This document shows positions 23,225 to 33,598 of a stretch of DNA of 64,000 nucleotides, piece after piece; the first letter of the stretch is position 1, and the number at the start of each line of letters is the position of its first letter. Position numbers and translations under genes: made by a program. The stretch covers positions 12,815,937-12,879,936 of the forward strand of contig NC_053118.1 of the NCBI RefSeq assembly GCF_010015445.1, read 5' to 3'. This DNA comes from Perca fluviatilis. Lineage: Eukaryota > Chordata > Actinopteri > Perciformes > Percidae. The notes under the pieces are model-generated. The model saw only the letters and a list, made by a program, of their open reading frames with translations. It had not been told where the DNA came from and searched no databases.

Positions 23225-24375
23225 GAATATGTAAGTAAGGCAGTAAGCACTTTTCACAGACAAAGTCACAAAGTGCTTCACAGGCCAAATAAATACATAC
23301 ATTAAAACAAATCAATAGTCATGAAAAGCACAATAAACCACAATAAATCTTAGTAAAACACACAATCATAAATACAAAATAATACAGTCTGCAATTTGGC
23401 TAGATGAACGCCTGACTAAAAAGCTGCGTCTTCAGCTGTTTTTAAACGATTTCAACACATGCAGACATTCTTAAAATACGTGGTAAGGAATTCCACAGTC
23501 TAGGAGCGATTGTCTGAAAAGCTGTATCACCTTTTGTTTCCAGCCTAGTACGGGGAACAGCCAGTAAGCCCTGATGTGATGATGTTGTGGAAGCAGCAGG
23601 AGTGGATTTAGAAAGTTAAACAGTGAAACAAAATAAAGACAGTTGAAGACTAAACCAAGTTTGTTTTTTGTATTTTATTATATATTTGCAAATATAGGAG
23701 TAACACAGGTTTCACAAAGGGCACGACAGCTCAGTGTGGAAAATGTCTCTCCAACGAGTGAACAGGAGCTTATATACAGAAAAAGAAATGGGAGTGATAA
23801 CCACACATGTTCTGGTCTAAACATGACTCTGCATTTCTTACAGGCAACTTTCGAAACACAAGAGACATCCTGGAGCCGTTTATTCTCAATTGTAAGGGGA
23901 CAAATGAATGTACTGAGAGATAGTTTTAGGGTGACTTTGTAGCCCTTATCTGTTCAGACAAACAGTGCTCCCATTATGTTCCAGACTTTGTGGCTCCCAC
24001 TTAGTTTAGTGAGAATCAGAATCAACATGTGAGAATGAGGTAAACTCCCTTTCAGCATTGTGAGAGAAACTAAAACAGAAATAAGACAATTGAAAGAATC
24101 ATGCTTAAATGTAATTTTGCCATTACAATGATCTCAAAGATCTGCTGACAGTATAAGGGTGCAGCAGATCACCTATGTAAGCCAGTGCCTGACCATTGAT
24201 GGCTATGTCATTACAAGAATTTTTAACTGGATCCTGAATTTAACCGGTAGCCAGTGCAAAGAGGCCAGGATAGGGGTAATATGACATCACCTCCCTGACC
24301 TTGTCAGCAACCTAGCAGCAGCATTCTGGACCAATTGTAAACGGTCTACAGATGATCTAGTGAGGCTCTAATATG
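23225..24375. repeat. Old interspersed repeat, degraded
   Basis: Motifs such as aaaaagctgcgtcttcagct, aattccacagtctaggagc and cagcagcattctggacca, in this order, match a dispersed repeat family I recognise from many fish genomes. It is heavily diverged and broken by unrelated sequence near 23,640-24,120. I cannot assign the class or strand with confidence. Confidence 0.45.
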
Positions 24376-25288
24376 GGTTAATGTACCTTTAAACAGGATA
24401 CCTATACACTGGATGTATTTCAGCTTCAGTTTTTACATCCATCTGAGCTCAACAACAACAGCTCAAGCTCCACTACTGTTTTACAGACTTACTGCAACAG
24501 AAGCATCTTTATTGTCCTTAAGTTGATGTTTTGTGTCGTCACATGGTTTAAGTACCATGTGACGATCACATATTTCCCTGTGAGCTCTGTCAAAATGCAA
24601 ACAGTTTGTTGTTGTTGTTGAGCCTTGGGCCTGCACTAACCCAATGTGGACTCAGACTGCAAGTTTACAAGAAAAGAAGCTGCTCAAAAGATTGTGCTGT
24701 AGGTCAGCTGTAAGTGTGCGCCCACCCCTGTTAATGACCCTCTCTGTGAGCACACTCCATTCTAATGAGCCATAATAGCACCTCCTGATAATCAACCTGA
24801 TAGGTGTCCCCTTTGGACTCTTTACCCGTTTCATTGGCTGGCCGGACGGTAGTGTAGAGACACTGATAGGCTATCAAGGGGATGTGGGAGGGGCAGGCTG
24901 GCTGTTGGCCAATAGAAGTGATAGGACCCAGAGGAACGACACTTGAGTGGCAGCGTGCACTAACACCACGTAGATAAAAGGGCAGTGACGTAAGCAGTGT
25001 GTTTGGGTGTTTCAGTTAAGGATGGTCATTTTCATTATCTCATTCATGTTAAAACATGAAGCATCAAACTTAATACCCTTTTTTCAGTTACAATGCAACT
25101 GGACTAAAACGTATTTGAATTTGGCTTAATGTCAAACATATTACTGTGTGTTGGTCTGTTTTTATATTTTCATAAAATTGCATCTTATTCTTTTTTTGCT
25201 AGACCTTTTCAGTTGGAGAATGGGATGGAAATTTCTGTCAAATTCAATCTGCTCATTAATTCTCACTGATACTACATGTCATGCTCCC

Positions 25289-25290
<2 letters not shown>
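24376..25290. other. Intergenic, no gene recognised
   Basis: No recognisable exon or element. Confidence 0.4.
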
Positions 25291-25358
<68 letters not shown>

Positions 25359-25362
25359 GGGG

Positions 25363-25440
<78 letters not shown>
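25291..25440. repeat. (TG)n microsatellite, compound
   Basis: About 150 bp of TG with two small interruptions (tttg and ttggggttt), followed by a G-run at 25,447-25,459. Confidence 0.97.
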
Positions 25441-25442
<2 letters not shown>

Positions 25443-25459
25443 AGGAGGGGGGGGGGGGG

Positions 25460-26419
25460 ACCTGTTCAAGGGGTTTGTTCAGCAATGAGATGACAAGCTA
25501 CTTTGTGTGTTTGTGAGTGTCCCCTGGGAAGTTGGAATCATGATTAGTGAACTGATTTAATCCCTATTGCACAACTCACACAGAACACACATATTATTCT
25601 TTGTTGCCAATAGAAGACAATAACCTTGGCAAACACAGGTGTAACTATAACATAACATTAATGATGGCTGCATTTGATTTAGTTGCTGCTATGTAGCTCT
25701 TTATTTTACAGCAGACATTTCGACTTGTCATAGTAACATTAAAGATGGGTCTGTTCTACTACCCTATCTAATACCCAGAGCCTGAAACTAAAGCAGCTAA
25801 ATGGAATTCAGCTGTCAATAATTGTGTTAAATACACCTGTCAGTCTGCTGTGAAAACGGCCTTTTGTAAAGGTTTGCTGAGTGGGATGACTTACAGTTAA
25901 ATAGAGACATTGTTACTTTTAGTAACACCTGTGCTTTCCATGCAATGGCAAGTTGAAAGGTCTGCTGTGAGAAAGGCCTTTAATGATAAAATGTCTTCTT
26001 ATACAAAAGCTTGTGTTTGAATTAGATGATTAAAAGTAACCGACTTAGTTGACAATCAACACCATCATGTTCAGTTTCTTTTGCAATTACCGAGTACTGG
26101 CTGGTTTTCAAAGTTAATTTTTTTTTTTCTTAGAATGGGTGTCACTGAGGTGCGTTGATTTCAGCATCCTAAAGGATGTACGTTTTCAGGAAATGTGAAT
26201 GGTGGCAGCGTGGTGAATTTGGCATACTGTGTGTGCTGTTTGTTGTGTGTGCTTGAGAAGAATGTGCCCCTTTTTTTTTAATGAGAGAGGAAAAAATGAT
26301 GGAATGATTAAAATATCTTTTCCCATCTCTTCGTCCCCTGGGGGGACTGCCTCCCCTGCTTTCATCCGGTAGGCTGGAGAAAGAGAGAGGGAACAGGGTG
26401 GAGGAGAGAGAAAGAGTGT

Positions 26420-26420
<1 letters not shown>
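25460..26420. other. Intergenic, upstream of the NCAM-like gene
   Basis: No recognisable exon. Confidence 0.4.
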
Positions 26421-26424
<4 letters not shown>

Positions 26425-26497
<73 letters not shown>

Positions 26498-26706
26498 TGA
26501 GAAATAATGCAATAAGAGGTAAAAATATAGAAAATAGAGAGAGAGAGAATTAGAGACAGGTAAAAGACAGGTAGGGACAATTGTGAGTCAAGGAAGTGAG
26601 AAAAAGTAAGGAATGAGAGAAGGATGGACATCATTCAGTCATCGCCTCCCATTTCTCTTCATGAATGACCCATAGTAACCTGGTTGGTGTTAAAGGAGGA
26701 TAAGAG

Positions 26707-26748
<42 letters not shown>
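26425..26748. repeat. (GA)n tract and complementary (CT)n tract
   Basis: A nearly pure (GA)n run occupies about 26,425-26,494. About 215 bp later, (CT)n occupies 26,709-26,748. The two are reverse complements and lie just upstream of the TATA-like box of the NCAM-like gene. Confidence 0.95.
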
Positions 26749-26750
<2 letters not shown>

Positions 26751-26801
26751 CCCTCCCCTTTCTTGTTTCCTCTCATCTCATCTCCACTGCTCTTGTGCCC
26801 C

Positions 26802-26808
26802 TATATAA
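26802..26808 (+). promoter_or_regulatory. TATA-like box of the NCAM-like gene
   Basis: TATATAA lies about 255 bp before the start codon and about 54 bp after the (CT)n tract. A start of transcription near 26,832 would leave a 5' UTR of about 230 bases without an intron. This is an inference from position and motif only. Confidence 0.4.
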
Positions 26809-27062
26809 TCCCTGACACAGACCCTCTCCCTATCATACTCATGTTAGGTGGATAGGAAACAACAGGTGTCTGCATGTCAGTGTGATACAGAGTCTAGATA
26901 TTTGAGGTTTGAGGCAGATTTCTTGTTCATTTTGTAATTTTTATTAATAAGTATTTGGGCATTCTGTACAGCTGTGCTGATTGGAAAACCAAAACATTTA
27001 GACTTAACAGACAAACTGCAGAGTTTTGATTTGAAGTCATACAGGATTGTCAGCCAGTGAAC

Positions 27063-29845
27063 ATGACGAACCAATCAGCTCTCATCCTAAAGATGGCCTT
27101 GCTGCTGCTGCTGCACGGCACAGGTAAGATCTGTTGATATAATATGTTTGATACACACTGTATGGCTGAAATATGGAGACTTTGAGCAAAGGTAGTAATT
27201 CAAAGTTACGCAGGAAATAATCAATATCTGAATGTTTTTGTCCTAAAATCTAAAGTTTCAATGTCTGTATAAACTAGGAAAAAACTAAAAAATAATCCTA
27301 TAAACAGTTGACATCTTTCTGTATCCGAAAAGGCTGATGAATTATAGAGTTTTCTAGTTCTTTTTTTTAAATAATAGACTAGACTAGAATTATTAAATTA
27401 AAGTTACCATTAACATTTTGGGATCAGTTTTTGTTAACATCTTCAGATGATCCTAATGGGCTGCAAACCACATCTGTCTTTTCTGCACCACTTTATTTTT
27501 CAACAGTTCTTTATGTAATAATGTAGAAAGGGTCAGTTCACACCTCAAAAATGCAGTGTTGGATACATGTCCATCAGTCCATCTTTTATGTTTAAAAATG
27601 ACAAAGAGTAATATGCACTGCTCTTGTTAATTGTTTTTGCCACAGTTAGTTTAGTAATAAGGGAATTTACGATGTGGATCTTAAATCAGCTTAATCTATG
27701 CTCTCCCACAGAGCATTAATCACATAATTAAATAATTAAACACATACTATTGGGTTCTAAATACCTTTTGGAAAAAGCAGAAACAGGTGCAAAAGAAAAA
27801 CAAAACTCTTCTCCTCTCCTCCTCTAGATGCAAAGATGGACATCATTAGCAGTAAGCAAGATGTTCTGGTGGGAGAAGAGATCTTACTGTTGTGTAAAGG
27901 TGAGTCATATCAATTTTATTTGATGACTTATAAAACTTGTCTATGTGAATGAGATGTTCTTGTTTTAACCTCTTCTAGATGTTTTAAAATAGGCATTTAT
28001 TTTCACTCTGTCTCTTCCTCCATTGCTTCTCCTGTCCTGTCCTAGCTGGGGGAGAGGGAGACATAACGTGGAGAAAGGATGGGGAAGAAATCGAAGAAGA
28101 CAAGGTGTCAATGGTGGATGAGACTTCCTCTAAATTGGACATTAAGAACGCTACGATGAAGGATATGGGGAGATATACTTGTGCGTGTGATTTCGAAAGT
28201 GGACACCGCGATGACGTTTCGACACAGCTGTATGTTTACGGTACGTAACAATTGGCAGTTGTTGCTGAAGCTGTCTATTGCAACATATCTTAGTTAGGAA
28301 ATATAAATAGGTAATACTCTCTACTTATGAAGACTTGTTTAATGATCTAACCCCGTTTTTATGATATCATTCTTTTTTGTTGTTTTATTGCATAAACGTT
28401 AGCATCCTAACCTTCTCGTCTTTTGTCAGAGGGTCCATCATTTGGAAGCACCACCACCTACCATGAGTTTCTAGAGGGCACAGATGGTGTGGTGCCATGC
28501 CTGGTGACTGGCCAGCCAGCGGTGGATGTTCACTGGCTCAGAGACAAAGAAGATATCTCCACTAATGGTAAGACCAGCACCCTGGGCCTGGAGCTTTCTT
28601 GCAGTTTGAAGTGTTATTTTATGGTTTACAAAGGCTTTCCACTTGCTAAGCTTTTGTACCTTAAATGTCTAGTACTATGATAACACTGATTGGTAAGATA
28701 AGAGTGACAAACATACTGTAGCATGACCGAATATTGGACTTTCATGCAGAAACATAACTATGCCTTTTCTGTCTTTTTGTGTGTTTTTCTCTGACTTTAC
28801 CTAAATATCTTTCCATCACTCTGTGCTGCCACCTCTCACTTCAGTCGGAAAGCGTGTGCGTCAGCTGCCTGATAACACAGTCCTCATTGAAAAAGTGAAG
28901 AGGGAGGATGCTGGGACATATGTGTGTCAGGCCCAGATCAGAGGAAGGCCCATCTATAAGCAACTCTCCGTCTCTGTTGTCATCAATGGTCGGTATCTTT
29001 TTCACATCAAGATTAAATAATGGTCAGGAGTTTGAAAGATAATTTATGACACAAAGATCCTTTCTGGCCCTTTGCTAAACCTGATGTGTGTGACATGACA
29101 CAGCACTTAGCCATTGAGTGTTATGGCTAGGGATGCTTCATTGGTTAGTCACAAAAAATGTTTTGTTTTTTACTTTGTGTCATAATGATGCCTTAATATA
29201 TTTGAATTGTAAATGAGGCATATTTTTGACTAAAATACGATTCCCTCCTGCAGCTCCTCCTTCTGTGCATCTGAGAGAAGAGGTGAAAAAAGTGATGGCC
29301 GGATCAGAAACCAACGTTTCCTTGCTGTGTTTGGTTGATGGTCTACCAAAACCCAACATCACCTGGACCATGTAAGTATTGACTTGCAGAGAGTTGGTCA
29401 CATCTTTTAGTATCTCCAGAGGGGCACATCATGCATCAGTTTGTTGATAATGTACAAGTATGACGTGGACTGAATTTAGTTGATCTAAAGCTGTCTCTAA
29501 TTTTTTACAATTTTGTTAATGTTCTGTGGCGTCGTTTCCCTTCTCTGGCCTCTTTCTTTCTTCTTTTGAATCCAAATAAACAACAAAGCATTACTCATTG
29601 TGTATTTTGCTCTGCATGTCCTCCTCCCAGACCGAGGCTGTTTGACCCTTCACATCATCAGTTTAACTCAGACCGCAGCCAGTTGACTATAAAGTCTGTT
29701 GACAGGGCTGACTTCGGAGAGTACATCTGCACCGCCACCAACAAGATCGCTGAGAGCAGTGCTACCATTATGCTTCATGTTTATGGTTAGCTCAATTTAT
29801 GATTTGTTTTTCCTTGATAGCTCCACTAGATCACTGAAACACAAT

Positions 29846-29889
<44 letters not shown>

Positions 29890-32800
29890 CCACATAACAT
29901 AAAAATGAACTTAGTAACTGCTCAACGTGAACCTGCCATTCAACCATGCTGACATGCTTACTTTATCCTGCTGCACTATAATGACACTTGAGATGTTTCA
30001 TTTCAGAGGCCCCAGAGGTGTTTGTGTCAGCAGAGAAGCAGAACGTATCAGTGGGCGAGCGTGTGTCTGTGTCCTGTAACGTCTCTGGCCATCCTCAGCC
30101 TGAGCTACACTGGATCAACAAGCACAATGGACGCACACTGGTAAGAGTGTGTGGATGCATTATACTACATGTATACACACAATGTGCAGCTTTCACGGGA
30201 ATAACACAGGATGAAAAAGGAGAACACCTTTTTCTGCATACATTCTCCCCCGATTATAGCAAATGTTCTTCAGTTGTACTGATGACAAATACTTTGTCAT
30301 CTGTGTACTAAAGGTGGCAATAATTATAAGATGAACCTACTGTAAGATAACATCAGCTGCACACAATAAAATTACCTGTTTTAATTCAAAACACTGCCAG
30401 TCAACTCCATGTAACTGTCTAACTCACTGACATATTTACTGACTTTAAACACCATCCAGCATTTACAGACTTATGTTTGGTCAAATATATGATTGGATAT
30501 TTCCTTTCTGTACCTTCGTCTGTCAGGACTCTGCCTCTGGTCGTGTCCGTGTCGATGATGGTGCGTTGGTGATTGATGAAGTAGTGCCCTCTGATGGTGG
30601 ACTGTATTCCTGCATGGCTGTCAGCACCTCTGGAAATGCATCAAGAGACGTTGCAATACACAGTAAGAGTTCATGTCTGTCTTCGTGTTTTAAAAGTAGA
30701 TTTACGTAATCTGTACTTATAAGCATGCCTCTGACATACATTTTACAATTTTCTATTTTCTCTCCCTCCTCCTTCTTTCTTTCTCCGCCCTGCCTCCTTA
30801 TATACAGCCCAGCCCGGTCGGCCACTCTACCTGTCAGTTTCACCTGGACCAACCTCAGTCATTTTCTCCCTTAAAACCCCTCCCATCAGTGGAGGAACAC
30901 CGATCACAAGTTTCGTCCTGCAGTGGAGGCAAAGTGAAGCAGAACAGTGGAAGAAGATTGCAGTCGCAGCCTCAGGTAACACATCTGCTCTTCAAAAAAG
31001 CTTTGCAGTTGTGTATCATGACTCTCACGCAGTCAGTGCATCATTTATACTTTAAACTGATTACATCATAAACGTTATTCTGCCATAAATGACAATCAAT
31101 AATGCACATTAGCTGATGTGGTGTCTTTCTGTGTGTCTGTGTTTGCTTTTGTAGATCCCCTAGCTATCACCACCCTCAAGCCGTACACATTGTACACAGT
31201 ACGCTTGGCTGCCCTGAATATAGTGGGAGTGGGACAGTTCTCAGACACAAATGCCGTCCAAACCCAGGGAATACGTAAGTGCTACTCACTAACTACACAT
31301 TAGCAACCGTCAACGCACACAAAATCTGTATATGCTATGTGTGGAGCAATAACTTGATGTGCAGCATATCTGTGTACATATTTAAATGAATGTATAAATG
31401 ACGCCCATTTATTGACGTACAATGTATAGCATGTGTAAGTTCAAGTATTTATGCATGCTAGTGTATGTGATATATGTGTCTTGCAACCAAGGCGTTTCCA
31501 CCTCATCACGCCATCACTAATTTTTGTTATTCATTTTCATGACATCATCATCCGCTGCCTGATGTTCATTCATGCTGCTGATGACACCATGTAATCTACT
31601 GTCATCCTTCCTCAGAGGGTAAAGTATTACACAGTGATCTACTATACAATGACAAAGATTTACTGACATGTTCAGTCAATCTGTATGTAGCCGCCTATGT
31701 AAATAAAATAAATAAAAGATTAATGTATCTTAACCCAAAGATTAGGAGTTAATTATTATTCATGGATGGTCATCATTTCTTTCTTTTCTCTCTGCTTTTT
31801 GTGTGTACTCTGTAGGTGAACCAGACAGTCCAGTTTTGTCGTCCAATAAGATGAAAATAGAGGGAAACTCTTTCTATGTCCCTCTTGAACAGTTAGATAA
31901 TGGTGGATCTCCTCTGCTGCACTTCGACATACGATACAGACAGGTAAGAAACGGTGCAAGACTGTCTCTGCCTTTCTCAATGAATTACTCTTTATTGGTC
32001 CTTTTTCTTTCCTTACTTTCATCCTTAGGTGTTCTTTCTTTATGTTCTCTTAGGATAAAGAGATGACTGAGTGGAAAGACACGCAGCTGTCGTCTGATGC
32101 TGACTCTGTCTCCCTTCAAGACCTGTCCTACGGCTCAGACTATAGACTGGAAGTCACAGCGGTCAACGCTAATGGTTCCTCTATCCCTGCCGTGTTCAAC
32201 TTTACCATCGCAGAACAGCCTGGTATGTGGCCTCCCACTCCCTACATCATACACTTTAGGAAATGTGGCTTAAACTATGAACTGGGAGTGGTTAACTGTA
32301 TTAACTGCATCTTAATATTGTGGCTTGACAGATCCACTGACAATATTGTGTGGCTTGCCACAATTAAGATGGTTGCCATACTTTCAGTTAGGTAACCTTG
32401 ACTTTTTCAACTCTCCCTCAAAGTGAGCAGCACGCGCAGACAAAAGCGCGTGGGCTGGTCGATCATGGTGATCTTCCTGGTGGTAACGGCAAGACAAGAG
32501 GTGGAACTGGAAAGGGGCTATTAATTACGTGGAGGGCATGGAACATGCGATGGTACGACATTCACTAAGGACAAGGGGCAGCTCACAGAGGTCACCTGCG
32601 ACAAAGCCCCCCTTACCAAACACGAGTATGTTCATTCACTCCCATATACGGCAAACTTGTTGAGGAAACATCTCTGTTGTGTTTAAATACCTGCCTTAAG
32701 CTGTTTCCTTTCACTCTGACATCCAAGCAAGCTCTATCCATAGATAGTTGCAGGAATGAGCAGTAAAGCAAAGTCTGTGCTTCCATAAATGTTTTTCCAA

Positions 32801-33247
32801 AGCCAGTGTCTGTGCCCACCGTATGCATATCTGATGGCTAAATTCATGAAAAGCAAAAATGTGCAATGGAACAGAAAAAAAAATTGTTGATGTTGAAATT
32901 GAAGTCCATGAACATCTGCTAGATCTGTTTGCAAGACAGTCTTACTTTGGCATCAACAGTGTTTGACTGTTACTCAAGTTTAAATACTCTCTCTGCCTCA
33001 TGGCTATTTCTGCTAATTTAGATTGCCACATGAAGATCAAATCTATGCCACAGAGTAAATGATTGATTTGAATTTTTTTTTTCTAAGCAATTATATATTT
33101 GTATGCTAATATCTCATTGATTATTTCTTTCCCACAGAAAAAACCTGCCAGGTAGAGACCTGCACACTGTCGATGCGTGAGGCCAGAAACCGGAGAAACA
33201 GGAAACAACAAATAAAAATAAAAAATAAAAGTGGGAACCAGCAATGA
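27063..33247 (+). CDS. NCAM-family cell-adhesion molecule, 4 Ig + 2 FN3
   Basis: Exons: 27063-27123, 27828-27899, 28046-28240, 28430-28567, 28845-28988, 29254-29371, 29631-29785, 30007-30140, 30527-30662, 30808-30975, 31155-31274, 31816-31943, 32054-32222, then uncertain 32424-32625 and 33138-33247. Phases agree through 32222. NCAMs mediate homophilic and heterophilic adhesion at the surface of neurons and other cells. Residues 1-20 are a signal peptide (LLLLLHGTG). Ig domains lie at about 21-109, 110-203, 204-294 and 295-384, each with Cys, Trp and a YxC-type end (YTC, YVC, YIC, YSC). Fibronectin III domains lie at 385-480 (YTLYTVRLAALN) and 481-579 (opening REPDSP, compare NCAM1 REPSAP). 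Two exons per domain is the NCAM plan. Classical NCAMs have five Ig domains; one is missing here. The tail exon is damaged. The gene could be the teleost ncam3 lineage, but I cannot prove that. Confidence 0.88.
29847..29890. repeat. (CAA)n microsatellite in NCAM-like intron
   Basis: About 14 CAA units in the intron between the Ig3 and fourth Ig exons. Confidence 0.95.
31616..31618 (+). other. Candidate 3-nt microexon between the FN3 domains
   Basis: The sequence reads tgtcatccttcctcag, then AGG, then gtaaagta: a good pyrimidine-rich acceptor, three bases and a plausible donor. It lies in the intron that separates the two FN3 exon pairs. In NCAM1 the corresponding intron holds the alternatively spliced MSD1 exons, including a 3-base AAG exon. 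Inclusion would keep the frame and add one residue. It is only a pattern match without transcript support. Confidence 0.35.
32424..32625 (+). pseudogene. Degraded transmembrane/cytoplasmic exon of the NCAM-like gene
   Basis: The acceptor is ctcaaag at 32417-32423 and a good donor gtatgt starts at 32626. The phase entering (1) and leaving (2) fits both neighbours, and the 202-bp length keeps the overall frame. Read from the upstream exon it gives VSSTRRQKRVGWSIMVIFLV, then loses sense and stops at TAA 32522-32524. A different frame at about 32512-32553 reads KGAINYVEGMEHA, and the original frame resumes with DGTTFTKDKGQLTEV and APLTKHE, which joins to KNLPGRDLHTVDA in the last exon. The membrane segment is only about 12 hydrophobic residues. 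So the exon has a deletion with two compensating shifts, or assembly errors. Confidence 0.6.
33138..33247 (+). CDS. Last exon of the NCAM-like gene, two possible frames
   Basis: The acceptor is cccacag, ending at 33137. Joined to the damaged exon 32424-32625 in phase 2, it reads E-KNLPGRDLHTVDA and stops at TGA 33175-33177; this looks like the ancestral cytoplasmic end. Joined directly to the FN3 exon ending 32222 (phase 1), it reads EKTCQVETCTLSMREA, then a basic stretch, and stops at TGA 33245-33247. That would be a soluble product without a membrane anchor. Confidence 0.55.
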
Positions 33248-33531
33248 TAATGTATAGACAACAATTGAAGATATCAATCACTCAGTCTTAATAACCGACT
33301 CAGAACACTTAGCGACCGTTACATTTGACATTTGATCAAAACGGCCATGGGAAAAGTCAATCATCACTGAGAGACTGCAGGGGAAATACTGATGTTGTTG
33401 AGGTTTGTTAAAACTGGGCTGTTTCAGACGTCTGTGCTGTCGGAGTGAGAGGACAGTGGGTTGAAAACCTCTCAGCTTCCAGTTCACAGGAAGACTGACA
33501 CAGGTAGGAGATGTGTGCTCTGATTTAGATC

Positions 33532-33598
33532 TAGCCTGAAATCGCCAGACCAAATCGCAAATGAATGAGCTCGCAGATTTGGCTGGTTCGCAGGCTAA
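33532..33598. repeat. Short imperfect palindrome
   Basis: tagcctgaaatcgccagacc is mirrored imperfectly by ggctggttcgcaggcta around a centre of gcaaatgaatgagctcgc. It is probably a small remnant of a MITE in the 3' flank of the NCAM-like gene. Confidence 0.6.

Noticed and set aside
25276..25493. Open frames of alternating Cys-Val or His-Thr over the microsatellites (also at 10,702, 44,528, 53,027 and 57,819)
   Set aside because: They are translations of (TG)n/(CA)n repeats with no start context, splice support or protein similarity.
26186..26634. Leu/Ser-rich open frames over the (GA)n tract upstream of the NCAM-like gene
   Set aside because: They are products of the dinucleotide repeat on the opposite strand.
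31480..31815. An extra FN3 or Ig exon in the NCAM-like gene intron before 31816
   Set aside because: No stretch with the Cys/Trp/Tyr pattern of either domain. Only the 3-nt microexon candidate remains.
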